Made by a program: the position numbers and the translations under genes
The notes under the pieces: generated by a model
What the model was told of the DNA's origin: nothing
Database searches by the model: none
The model's input: the letters and a program-made list of their open reading frames with translations, nothing else
Assembly (NCBI GenBank): GCA_945866125.1
Contig: CAMBFZ010000004.1
Location: 1 to 64,000, forward strand
DNA: 64,000 nucleotides
From: Bordetella parapertussis
Lineage (GTDB): Bacteria > Pseudomonadota > Gammaproteobacteria > Burkholderiales > Burkholderiaceae_D
Reading direction: 5' to 3'
In this document: piece after piece, positions 1 through 9,164 of the stretch
Layout of the letters: each line of letters opens with the position of its first letter
Position numbering within the stretch: position 1 is the stretch's first letter

Positions 1-1
1 G

Positions 2-493
2 CTTGGCTATGTCCAACGCACCCCGCTTCTCAATCGCTTTAAGCATGGCGACGAGTTCAGGGGCTTGGAGTTCGGACACCGGGCGGAGCCCGATCACAGG
101 AAAAATGTCTGCCTCCAGTCTGCGCAACACATACACAGCATGGCGTGGGCTTTTGGTGCTCGACCAACTTGCGTACCATGTGCGCGCCACTGCCTCGAAG
201 GAATTAGTCTGCGCGAGCTTCTTTGCCTCCTTGACCGCCCGCTGCGCATCAACGGGGTCAACTCTATTGGCGATCTGCTTACGCATCTTGTCCCGCTTCT
301 CGCGCGCTTGGGCTAGAGTCACATCGGGGTACTTGCCCAAACTGGCAGTTTTTTCTTTACCTTCGTAGCGGTATCGCATATGCCACAGCTTTGATCCGCT
401 GGGATACACAGACAAGTGCAGCCCTCGCTCATCAGTCAGCTTGTAGAGTTTCTCCTGCGGCTTCGCGGTCTTGATGCGCGTATCGGTGAGCAT
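2..493 (-). CDS. Tyrosine site-specific integrase, P4 type (N-terminal part only)
   Basis: The reading frame runs leftward from an ATG at 493 off the window edge, giving 164 residues with no stop. The first ~85 residues match the DUF4102 arm-binding domain of P4-like integrases, with motifs such as LTDERGLHLSVYPSGSKLW, MRYRYEGKEKTASLGKYPDV and TLAQAREKRDKMRKQIANRVDP. Residues from ~97 start the core-binding SAM-like domain (SFEAVARTWYASWSSTKS). The catalytic domain (R-H-R-Y) would lie outside the window. The start is supported by GGAGG six bases upstream of the ATG. It points away from the 3' end of tRNA-Ser, the usual arrangement when such an element has integrated into a tRNA gene. An integrated island probably extends left of base 1. 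Family call is strong; whether the enzyme is intact cannot be seen. Confidence 0.9.
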   Translation of the reverse strand, partial: MLTDTRIKTAKPQEKLYKLTDERGLHLSVYPSGSKLWHMRYRYEGKEKTASLGKYPDVTLAQAREKRDKMRKQIANRVDPVDAQRAVKEAKKLAQTNSFEAVARTWYASWSSTKSPRHAVYVLRRLEADIFPVIGLRPVSELQAPELVAMLKAIEKRGALDIAK

Positions 494-508
494 AACGCCT
501 CCAGATGA

Positions 509-564
509 GGGTAAAAATGCTGCGGGTTGAGGGTAAGCTGATTTTTACCCGTATATTTACCCGC
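509..564. repeat. Clustered GGGTAA/TTACCC repeats upstream of the integrase
   Basis: Four copies of GGGTAA or its complement lie within 56 bases. GGGTAAAAAT at 509-518 is the perfect inverted complement of ATTTTTACCC at 541-550. GGGTAA at 531-536 is inverted relative to TTTACCC at 556-562. They sit between the integrase start and the tRNA-Ser 3' end, where arm-type integrase sites or the integrase operator would be expected. The role is inferred from position. Confidence 0.6.
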
Positions 565-605
565 ACCAGAATCTGGATGTCAGTGTAGCGCGTTGGAGCT
601 TAAAA

Positions 606-633
606 GACAAAAAGCCACGACTGGCGTGGCTTT
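606..633 (-). terminator. Rho-independent terminator of tRNA-Ser
   Basis: A 9-bp perfect stem (AAAGCCACG at 611-619 with CGTGGCTTT at 625-633) encloses a 5-base loop. On the minus strand it is followed by TTGTCTTTTA. It lies about 55 bases past the mature tRNA-Ser 3' end. Confidence 0.75.
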
Positions 634-687
634 AAGGGTGAATCTTTTTCTTAATTGGACCTTACTGGACCTCTTTAGACGAACTAT

Positions 688-781
688 TGGCGGAGACGGT
701 GGGAGTCGAACCCACGATACAGGTTTAAGCCCATATGCTTCCTTAGCAGGGAAGTGCCTTCGACCACTCGGCCACGTCTCC
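688..781 (-). tRNA. tRNA-Ser(GCU)
   Basis: A 94-base type II tRNA. The acceptor stem GGAGACG pairs with CGTCTCC and is followed by G and an encoded CCA (688-690). The anticodon stem CTTCC/GGAAG holds the loop CTGCTAA, with anticodon GCT, reading AGC/AGU serine codons. The T-loop is GGTTCGACTCC. It has a long variable arm as expected for serine. The 3' end faces the integrase and is the likely attachment site of the element on the left. Confidence 0.97.
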
Positions 782-824
782 ACTTGCAATCGCGCATCAT
801 CTGCACGATTTTGCAAAGGGATGG

Positions 825-853
825 ATGATAACTTTTTACGAAAACTTGGTCAA
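825..853 (-). promoter_or_regulatory. Sigma-70 promoter of tRNA-Ser
   Basis: On the minus strand TTGACC (853-848) is followed after exactly 17 bases by TATCAT (830-825). Transcription would begin near 818, about 37 bases before the mature 5' end. The -35 lies just past the lysC stop codon. Confidence 0.7.
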
Positions 854-871
854 TGAAAGCTTGGAAAAGCT

Positions 872-2125
872 TTATGCCTGCTCCAGACCAAACGCTTTAT
901 GCAGCGCGCGAACCGCTAATTCCATGTATTTTTCGTCAATCAGCACCGAAATTTTGATTTCGGAAGTGGAAATCATCAAAATATTGATGCCCTCCTCCGC
1001 CAAGGTACGGAACATCTGGGACGCAATACCAACATGGCTACGCATGCCCACCCCCACCACCGAGACCTTGGAGACCTTGGTGTCGCCGACCAAAGCGCCT
1101 GTGCCGATCAGGTCTCTGACTGCGCCGCTATCCATCACTTTGAGCGCCTTGTCATACTCACCGCGCGGTACGGTAAACGTGAAATCCGTCTTACCCTCAA
1201 CCGACAGGTTCTGGATGATCATGTCGACTTCGATGTTGGCCTCGGCAATCGGGCCCAGGATTTGATAAGCAATGCCCGGCTTGTCTGGTACGGAGCGAAC
1301 GGTAATCTTGGCTTCGTCACGGTTGAACGCAATGCCGGTAATGGTAGCTTGTTCCATATGGGAGTCTTCCTCAAACGATATCAGGGTGCCGGATTGCGCT
1401 TCTTGTTCGAGCGGCATCAGCGGGTCGGTCAGCGATGACAGCACACGGGTGGGCATACGGTAGTTGCCGGCAAATTCAACCGAGCGAATCTGCAGTACCT
1501 TGGAGCCTAGCGAGGCCATCTCCAACATCTCTTCAAAGGTCACCGTATTGAGCCGGCGCGCGTCTGATACGACACGCGGGTCGGTCGTATAAACCCCATC
1601 GACGTCCGTGTAAATCAGGCACTCTGCCGCTTTCAAAGCAGCCGCTACGGCCACCGCAGAGGTGTCAGAGCCGCCGCGACCCAAGGTGGTGATGTTGCCA
1701 TTGTCATCAACGCCCTGAAATCCAGTGATGATGACGACGCGACCGGCGTCAAGGTCGCGCCTGACCTTGGCATCGTCGATACCGCCGATACGGGCTTTGG
1801 TGTGCGCAGAATCGGTCTTGATGGCGACCTGCCAACCCGCATAGGACACGGCTTCTTTGCCGATGGCCTGCAAGGCCATGGCCAGCAGTGCTACGGAGAC
1901 CTGCTCTCCGGTAGAGGCGAGCATGTCGAGCTCGCGGGGGTCGGGCTCGCCACTGATTTCTTTGGCAAGACCCAATAACCGGTTGGTTTCGCCGGACATC
2001 GCCGACGGTACCACCACGATCTGATAACCAGCGTCATGCCATTTGGCGACGCGGCGGGCGACGTTCTTGATGCGCTCGGTTGAGCCCATCGAGGTGCCGC
2101 CATATTTGTGAACAATTAAGGCCAT
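872..2125 (-). CDS. lysC: Aspartate kinase
   Basis: Phosphorylates aspartate, the first step of the lysine, threonine, methionine and diaminopimelate pathway in the cytoplasm. The 417-aa protein opens with MALIVHKYGGTSMGS, the family ATP-binding signature, and has a kinase core with TTLGRGGSDTSAVA near residues 145-160. Two ACT domains occupy roughly residues 260-410 (GMRSHVGIASQMF in the second), implying feedback inhibition by lysine and/or threonine. An in-frame extension to 2176 exists, but the conserved N-terminus begins at the ATG at 2125. No lysine riboswitch-like structure was recognised in the upstream gap to tilS (2126-2302). Confidence 0.96.
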   Translation of the reverse strand: MALIVHKYGGTSMGSTERIKNVARRVAKWHDAGYQIVVVPSAMSGETNRLLGLAKEISGEPDPRELDMLASTGEQVSVALLAMALQAIGKEAVSYAGWQVAIKTDSAHTKARIGGIDDAKVRRDLDAGRVVIITGFQGVDDNGNITTLGRGGSDTSAVAVAAALKAAECLIYTDVDGVYTTDPRVVSDARRLNTVTFEEMLEMASLGSKVLQIRSVEFAGNYRMPTRVLSSLTDPLMPLEQEAQSGTLISFEEDSHMEQATITGIAFNRDEAKITVRSVPDKPGIAYQILGPIAEANIEVDMIIQNLSVEGKTDFTFTVPRGEYDKALKVMDSGAVRDLIGTGALVGDTKVSKVSVVGVGMRSHVGIASQMFRTLAEEGINILMISTSEIKISVLIDEKYMELAVRALHKAFGLEQA

Positions 2126-2302
2126 TTCGGAAGCGCCAAAGTCGGAAAAATAAACCATCGATTTTACATGCTGCAATGCAAAATGACAATCCGGTGCGAT
2201 CGCGCTTGGCTTTGCAGCGGATGCTTTTTGCGTCGGTGGGCTGGGCGTTTGGATGTGCCGAATTTTTGGGGATGCCGGACCACCATGGTCTCATTGAAGG
2301 GA

Positions 2303-3733
2303 TCAACAAGGCTCCCATCGGACCACCACACCATGCTGCGCAATCCAGCCTGCGCGCACATCGATGCCCAAACCCGCCGCCAATACCAGCGATTCACCGG
2401 CATAGAGCAAGGGCAGCCAAGGCCGATCGCGTGCCGGGATACCCGATTCCTGAAACAGGTTTTTCAGGCTGCGTGATGGCCGCCGGCTATCCAGTTTGAG
2501 TCGTTCACTCCCGCTGCGGGCGCGCAGACTTAAGGGCCCTGCCAAGAGGTAGGCCTTGTCTAGCCCAGGGCCAGCACTGTCCTGAAATACCAGTCTGCCC
2601 TGCCATGAAGGTAGGGCGATGCTGGGCTCGCCTTGCCATTGCAGTTGCAGTGCCTGTTCTGGTGGCGTGGCCGGTCTGCTGGCGTTGCGGGTGCTGCCTG
2701 CGATCAACCAGCCGGCCTGACGCTGGTAGGTAATGCCGGATAACTGCAGCACAGGATGGCTGCCAGTGCCCGCTGCCAGCATCTGCTGGCGCAACGCCCC
2801 CAGTTGTGCGGTGCTTGGCGCAGGCGCACCCTGCCGCTGCACCCAATAGCGCAGCACATTGTCGATGCGCTCTTCGGGTAGCGCGGAGAGGCTTGCGAGG
2901 TGCACGCCACCCCCGGCCGGCGGATCCGGCTGGCAATGCTGGAGATCGATCGCTGCAAGTGCATCTACTAGTTTTTGCGCTGATTGCAAATGATTGCTGG
3001 ACCGCGCCAACGCGCCCGTAAACCCGGGGAAATTTTGCTCGATTACGGGGGCAATCCGCTGCCTGACCGCGTTGCGCCGGTAGCGGGTATCGCTATTGGA
3101 TTCGTCGGTGATGCAGTCGATGTGCTCGTGCTGCGCAAGGGCAGCGAGTTGCGCACGAGACCAGTTGAGCAGCGGACGCCCTAATGCCACTTCGCCACCC
3201 AGCAAAGAAGGGCTGGTGTGCAGCGCCCCCATGCCGGCGAGCCCGGGCAATCCGGCCCCTCGCAGTAACTGCAGCAGCACCGTTTCGGCCTGATCATCCT
3301 GATGGTGCGCAGTGAGCAAGAGCGGCAGCTGATGCAGACGGCATAATCGACCCAGCGCTGCATAACGCGCCAGACGTGCTGCCTGCTCGATGCCATGCAG
3401 GCTGGTATCGATAAGCGTCACGCGCTCGGCGGCAAAGTGGGCCCCAACCGCCCTCGCCTGCCTCTCTGCATGCGCCACCCACGCATCGGCATGAGGGCTT
3501 AAACCGTGGTGGATATGGAAGGCAAACAACGCGATATCGTTCGCGGCGCAATAACGGCTGAGCAGATGTAGCAGCACGGATGAATCCAGCCCGCCGCTGT
3601 AAGCGAGCGCCAAACCAGCGGACGATGAAACGACAACGCGCGCCAGAATTTCTTCTAGCGCGCGTTCAAATGCGGCCTTGTTATGCGCCGCGGTGCCGTT
3701 ATTCGGAAGGGCTGATTTCCTTGAATTTGCCAT
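2303..3733 (-). CDS. tilS: tRNA(Ile)-lysidine synthetase
   Basis: Converts C34 of the CAU-anticodon isoleucine tRNA to lysidine using ATP and lysine, so that it reads AUA. The PP-loop SGGLDS lies at residues 46-51, and the 476-aa length fits proteobacterial TilS with TilS and C-terminal substrate-binding domains. The ATG lies inside the 3' end of accA, a 35-base overlap in another frame, so translation is probably coupled. The accA-tilS-lysC order is typical of Burkholderiales. Confidence 0.95.
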   Translation of the reverse strand: MANSRKSALPNNGTAAHNKAAFERALEEILARVVVSSSAGLALAYSGGLDSSVLLHLLSRYCAANDIALFAFHIHHGLSPHADAWVAHAERQARAVGAHFAAERVTLIDTSLHGIEQAARLARYAALGRLCRLHQLPLLLTAHHQDDQAETVLLQLLRGAGLPGLAGMGALHTSPSLLGGEVALGRPLLNWSRAQLAALAQHEHIDCITDESNSDTRYRRNAVRQRIAPVIEQNFPGFTGALARSSNHLQSAQKLVDALAAIDLQHCQPDPPAGGGVHLASLSALPEERIDNVLRYWVQRQGAPAPSTAQLGALRQQMLAAGTGSHPVLQLSGITYQRQAGWLIAGSTRNASRPATPPEQALQLQWQGEPSIALPSWQGRLVFQDSAGPGLDKAYLLAGPLSLRARSGSERLKLDSRRPSRSLKNLFQESGIPARDRPWLPLLYAGESLVLAAGLGIDVRAGWIAQHGVVVRWEPC

Positions 3734-4673
3734 AGCTCAGTAGCTTTTCATGGCGGGCTGCCAGCAGGTCTTTGGTTTTAACACCCTGAAACTGACGCAG
3801 GCTGTCGGCGAGCGCGCGCTTGAGGAGCACGGCCATCTGTTTGGGGTCGCGATGCGCGCCACCCAATGGCTCGTTGACGATTTTGTCGATCAGGTCCATG
3901 GCTTTGAGCCGATGCGCCGTCAAACCAAGCGCTTCGGCCGCGTCTGAAGCACGTTCAGCTGTTTTCCACAGAATGGACGCGCAGCCTTCGGGGGAGATCA
4001 CGGAGTAGGTTGCGTATTGGAGCATCAGCACGGCATCACCTACTGCAATGGCGAGCGCACCGCCAGAGCCACCTTCGCCGATGATGGTGGCAATCAGTGG
4101 CACTTTAAGCTCGGCCATGGTGTAGAGATTGTGGCCGATGGCTTCGGACTGACCGCGCTCTTCGGCATCAATGCCGGGGAATGCGCCAGGGGTATCGACG
4201 AAGGTAAAGACGGGCAGATTGAATTTTTCGGCGACTTTCATGAGCCGCATCGCTTTGCGGTATCCCTCGGGCTTGGGCATGCCAAAGTTGCGCATTGCGC
4301 GTTCTTTGGTGTCACGACCTTTTTGGTGGCCAATGACCATGCAAGCCTGTCCATTAAAACGCGCAAGGCCACCCACGATGGAGAGATCGTCGGCATAGCT
4401 ACGGTCACCATGCAGCTCATGGAAATCGGTGAAGATTTCGTTGACGTAATCCATGGTGTAGGGCCGCTGCGGATGACGCGCAATCTGCGACACCTGCCAG
4501 GGCGTGAGCTTGGCGTAGATGTCTTTGGTCAGCTGCTGGCTTTTTTGCGCCAAGCGATCGATCTCTTCGGATATATCTACCGCGGAGTCGTCTTGAACGA
4601 AACGGAGTTCTTCGATTTTTGAATCAAGCTCGGCGATGGATTGCTCAAAGCTGAGAAAGGTAATTTTGCTCAC
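3699..4673 (-). CDS. accA: Acetyl-CoA carboxylase carboxyltransferase, alpha subunit
   Basis: Transfers carboxyl from carboxybiotin to acetyl-CoA to make malonyl-CoA, together with AccD. The 324-aa length is normal. Conserved elements include GHQKGRDTKERAMRNFGMP, VDTPGAFPGIDAEERGQSEA and GEGGSGGALAIAVGD. The start is GTG at 4673 with a strong GGAGG upstream. It overlaps tilS downstream and is separated from alkA by 62 bases. Confidence 0.97.
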   Translation of the reverse strand: MSKITFLSFEQSIAELDSKIEELRFVQDDSAVDISEEIDRLAQKSQQLTKDIYAKLTPWQVSQIARHPQRPYTMDYVNEIFTDFHELHGDRSYADDLSIVGGLARFNGQACMVIGHQKGRDTKERAMRNFGMPKPEGYRKAMRLMKVAEKFNLPVFTFVDTPGAFPGIDAEERGQSEAIGHNLYTMAELKVPLIATIIGEGGSGGALAIAVGDAVLMLQYATYSVISPEGCASILWKTAERASDAAEALGLTAHRLKAMDLIDKIVNEPLGGAHRDPKQMAVLLKRALADSLRQFQGVKTKDLLAARHEKLLSYGKFKEISPSE

Positions 4674-4735
4674 GCTGCCTCCTTGTATCTTTCGGGGTGC
4701 ACCACCGCAGAAAGTATCATTATTGCATCAAGCAT

Positions 4736-5385
4736 TTAGTATTCTACCGGTACCGGGTCGAGACTGCGCCATAAATACCATGTGGCCACGGTTGACCAGG
4801 GCGCCCAGTTGGCCGCTACCTCGCGCGCATCGCTGCGCGAAACAGGCTCACCAGAGAAATAATTGACGCTGATCCCGCGCAATAGACCAAGATCATCCAG
4901 CGGCAAAATGTTCGGCCTTAACAAATTAAAAATTAAAAACATCTCGGCAGTCCAACGCCCAATGCCGCGAATTTGGATCAATTCGGCAATGACTGCCTCG
5001 TCTTCCATCGCCGCCCAGTCAGTCGCATGGACGCGCTCCTGACGAAAGTGGGTGGCCAGGTCTAACAGGTATTCGACTTTGCGTTTGGAGAGGCCGCAGG
5101 TGCTGAGTTTTTCTTCGCCGGTGCGCAGCATCTGCGCCGGTGTCATTTTGGGACACGCTGTCAACAGGCGCTCCCAGACCGTTTGGGCGGCTTTAACGGA
5201 AATTTGTTGACCCACAATTGAGCGGGCCAAGGTGACGAATGGCTCGCCGCGGCCAACCAGCTGCAAGTCGCCAAAGCGGGGGATGAGTTTTTTCATGATG
5301 CGGTCACGCTTCATGAGCTCGAGCTTGGCGTCTTCCCAATAGGCGGGCACCAACACGACGTCGGGCTGCTTAATGTGCGTGGTGC

Positions 5386-5389
<4 letters not shown>
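4736..5389 (-). CDS. alkA: DNA-3-methyladenine glycosylase II family protein
   Basis: A base-excision-repair glycosylase of the HhH-GPD superfamily that removes alkylated bases. The helix-hairpin-helix (IQIRGIGRWTAEMFLIF) lies in the second half and is followed by the catalytic-Asp segment ILPLDDLGLLRGI. At 217 aa it is a short AlkA lacking the extra N-terminal domain of E. coli AlkA. The ATG at 5389 overlaps the cysS stop as ATGA, favouring this start over the in-frame ATG at 5401. Operon with cysS is inferred from the overlap. Confidence 0.85.
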
Positions 5390-6774
<1,385 letters not shown>

Positions 6775-6962
6775 GAGTCAATGGATGCGATGCAGGTTCG
6801 TACTGACAAAATGGAAGCCCAGTCCAGAGCTCAGTCGCGTCAGACTGTAGTTTGATAAAATGATGATTTCGCCGGAGTATAACATTGATGATCCGGCATT
6901 TTGTCATGCGCGCACCGCAGTGGTGTGACTCACTCAAACTGATCAAACCGAAGGAAAACAAC

Positions 6963-7541
6963 ATGCATGCTCTGCGTCGTGGCTTTATCAATACCTTGGT
7001 CGGCACCGCCTTTGCACTGGCATTCGCCTCCATTTCAGTCAACGCATCGGCAGAGGATTTACCCAAAGTGGCGATGAAAACCAGTATGGGTGAGCTCGTC
7101 ATTGAGCTCTACCCGGAAAAAGCACCCAAGACAGTTGATAATTTTTTGCAATATGTCAAAAGCGGTTTTTATGATGGCACAATTTTTCATCGCATCATCA
7201 ATGGCTTTATGATTCAGGGCGGCGGCTACGACAAGAATTTTGACGAGAAAGAAACCCGTGACCCAATCAAGAACGAAGCACGAAACGGCTTGAAAAATCA
7301 GCCTTATATGTTGGCGATGGCACGCACCCAAAATCCAAATTCTGCGACTGCGCAATTTTTCATCAACGTCAATAACAACCGTTTTCTCGATTTCCCAGGT
7401 CAAGATGGATTTGGCTATGCGGTCTTCGGTAAAGTCATCAAGGGTATGGAAGTGGTTGACCAGATTCGCCTCGTTCCGACTGGCCAGCAGGATGTGCCTA
7501 TCAAACCAGTGATCATCGAGTCGGCCCGCATCATTGACTAA
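6963..7541 (+). CDS. ppiA: Periplasmic peptidyl-prolyl cis-trans isomerase, cyclophilin type
   Basis: Catalyses proline cis-trans isomerisation during folding of exported proteins. Residues 1-31 form a signal peptide (basic MHALRR, hydrophobic core, ASA/ED cleavage), so the product is periplasmic. The cyclophilin domain follows, with FHRIINGFMIQGGG and the catalytic/peptide-binding SATAQFFINV. The start is the ATG at 6963, behind GAAGGAAAAC; an upstream in-frame ATG at 6885 would spoil the signal peptide. Mature part is about 160 aa. Directly followed by the cytoplasmic paralogue ppiB. Confidence 0.93.
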   Translation: MHALRRGFINTLVGTAFALAFASISVNASAEDLPKVAMKTSMGELVIELYPEKAPKTVDNFLQYVKSGFYDGTIFHRIINGFMIQGGGYDKNFDEKETRDPIKNEARNGLKNQPYMLAMARTQNPNSATAQFFINVNNNRFLDFPGQDGFGYAVFGKVIKGMEVVDQIRLVPTGQQDVPIKPVIIESARIID

Positions 7542-7551
7542 ATTTTTTATG

Positions 7552-7577
7552 CCGTGCCTCGTGCGGCACGCTCTTTA
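7552..7577 (+). terminator. Weak terminator/attenuator between ppiA and ppiB
   Basis: CGTGCC (7553-7558) pairs with GGCACG (7565-7570) around a 6-base loop and is followed by CTCTTTATTT. The U-run is interrupted, so it may only attenuate transcription into ppiB. Confidence 0.45.
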
Positions 7578-7598
7578 TTTCATTAACAGGATATCCTC

Positions 7599-8087
7599 AT
7601 GACCGTTGTACTCACCACTAATCACGGCAAAATCAGCATTGAACTTGACGCCGATAAAGCGCCAAAATCGGTTGCAAATTTTATCACCTATGTTAAATCC
7701 GGACATTATGACGGCACCATTTTTCATCGCGTCATCGATGGCTTCATGATTCAAGGCGGTGGCTTTGAGCCGGGCATGAAACAAAAACCAGTCAACGATC
7801 CGATCGACAATGAAGCCGAAAACGGTCTCAAAAACGATCGCTATACGATTGCCATGGCACGTACCTCCGACCCGCATTCGGCTACTGCGCAATTTTTCAT
7901 CAATGTGGGCGACAATGAATTTCTAAATCATCCGGGTTCCGATGGCTGGGGTTATTGTGTGTTCGGCAAGGTAACCGAGGGAGCCGATGTGGTCGACGCG
8001 ATTCGCGCGGTAAAAACTGGACGCAAGAGCATGTTTTCGGATGTGCCGGTTGATGATGTCATCATCGAAAAGGCTGCGCTGGCCTGA
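7599..8087 (+). CDS. ppiB: Cytoplasmic peptidyl-prolyl cis-trans isomerase, cyclophilin type
   Basis: A 162-aa single-domain cyclophilin without signal peptide. Motifs FHRVIDGFMIQGGGFEPGMK and SATAQFFINVGDNEFL are nearly the same as in ppiA, pointing to an old tandem duplication with one copy exported. Preceded by AGGATATCCTC at the ribosome-binding position. The lpxH start follows 14 bases after the stop. Confidence 0.95.
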   Translation: MTVVLTTNHGKISIELDADKAPKSVANFITYVKSGHYDGTIFHRVIDGFMIQGGGFEPGMKQKPVNDPIDNEAENGLKNDRYTIAMARTSDPHSATAQFFINVGDNEFLNHPGSDGWGYCVFGKVTEGADVVDAIRAVKTGRKSMFSDVPVDDVIIEKAALA

Positions 8088-8101
8088 GCCGGGACACGAC
8101 G

Positions 8102-8899
8102 ATGGCATTGTCACCGACATCGCCAGCTACGCAGACAGCGCAACCCGAGACGGTTGCGCTTTTTGTATCAGATTTGCATTTGAGTGAATCGATGCCGGCT
8201 ACCACGGCTGCTTTTTTTGCCTTTTTGCGCGATCAGGCAAGCCGCACTCAAGCGCTTTATTTATTGGGCGATGTTTTTGAATATTGGGCCGGTGACGATG
8301 ATCTTGATACGCCGTTTCATCAGGCAATCATCAACGCTATCGCGGCGCTGCAGGCGCAAGGCGTGGCCGTATTTTGGTTGGCAGGTAACCGCGACTTTCT
8401 GGTGGGCTCGGATTTCGCCACTGCATGCGGCCTGACGCTTTTGGCTGAACCCTTTGTTGCTACCCTCGCCGGCCAGCGGGTGTTATTGGTTCACGGTGAC
8501 GCACAATGTACCGATGACCTTGCCTACATGGGCTTTCGCGAGCAAGTGCGAGACCCGAGCTGGCAGCGCGCTTTTCTGGCCCAGCCTCTTGCCGAGCGCA
8601 AAGCACTCATCGCCCGCATGCGCGAAGGCAGCCGCGACGCGCTACGCGATAAGCCTATGGCGATTATGGACGTGAATCCTCAGGCGATTGCGCAGCTCTT
8701 TGATGCGCATGGGGTGAATACGATGATTCATGGGCACACACACCGGCCTGCTTACCATGCCACTCAATCGCCACATGGCCAGCGCAGGCGCTATGTGCTG
8801 CCCGACTGGGATTACGACACGATATTACCCAGTTCACGGCGCGGCGGCTGGCTGCAGCTTTCTGCCAGTGGTGATCTGCAGTTTGTCACGCCACACTGA
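8102..8899 (+). CDS. lpxH: UDP-2,3-diacylglucosamine diphosphatase
   Basis: Hydrolyses UDP-2,3-diacylglucosamine to lipid X in lipid A synthesis, as a peripheral inner-membrane enzyme. Metallophosphoesterase motifs occur in order: SDLHLSE, LGDVFEYWAGDDD, AGNRDFLVG, VHGDAQCTDD and HGHTHRPA. The 265-aa length is slightly above E. coli LpxH because of a ~15-residue N-terminal extension (SPTSPATQTAQPE). Distal gene of ppiA-ppiB-lpxH, with a terminator after it. Confidence 0.95.
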   Translation: MALSPTSPATQTAQPETVALFVSDLHLSESMPATTAAFFAFLRDQASRTQALYLLGDVFEYWAGDDDLDTPFHQAIINAIAALQAQGVAVFWLAGNRDFLVGSDFATACGLTLLAEPFVATLAGQRVLLVHGDAQCTDDLAYMGFREQVRDPSWQRAFLAQPLAERKALIARMREGSRDALRDKPMAIMDVNPQAIAQLFDAHGVNTMIHGHTHRPAYHATQSPHGQRRRYVLPDWDYDTILPSSRRGGWLQLSASGDLQFVTPH

Positions 8900-8951
8900 G
8901 CTTTTCTTTCCTGTCTTGCTTCGGGTCTAGGCCGACACGCTGTTGGTCATC

Positions 8952-8973
8952 AAGCGGCGCATGCCGCTTTTTT
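8952..8973 (+). terminator. Terminator after lpxH
   Basis: AAGCGGC (8952-8958) pairs with GCCGCTT (8963-8969) around the loop GCAT, followed by a run of T to 8973. Confidence 0.85.
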
Positions 8974-9005
8974 CACCCTTCTCTGAAAAAGTAGTCACCC
9001 ACCAC

Positions 9006-9063
9006 GACGTTGTTCTTTCAACGTCCATACAAAATGAATTTCTTTGTATTTTATGAAGAAATT
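9006..9063. repeat. Two inverted repeats in the AT-rich leader of the 9165 gene
   Basis: GACGTTG (9006-9012) pairs with CAACGTC (9019-9025) around six bases. AATTTCTT (9037-9044) pairs with AAGAAATT (9056-9063) around eleven. Both lie in an AT-rich stretch 100-160 bases upstream of the unrecognised gene, so they could be operators or leader-RNA structures. The role is unknown. Confidence 0.5.
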
Positions 9064-9164
9064 TCTCTGCAGGGATGGCTATAAAGTTAAATATTTATTA
9101 ACCTTCGCTAGCGCAAAAAAACATTACTTGCCTTCTCGGTTTTTTTTTCTTTTTTTGGATTGAG

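Noticed and set aside
2126..2302. Possible lysine riboswitch upstream of lysC
   Set aside because: The 177 bases show no lysine-riboswitch core, and lysC follows tilS in the same direction.
4017..4622. 201-aa open frame opposite accA
   Set aside because: Antisense shadow; no motif and no ribosome site worth calling.
9030..9085. 16-codon open frame starting ATGAATTTC in the leader of the 9165 gene
   Set aside because: Too short, no ribosome site, and it lies across the inverted repeat.
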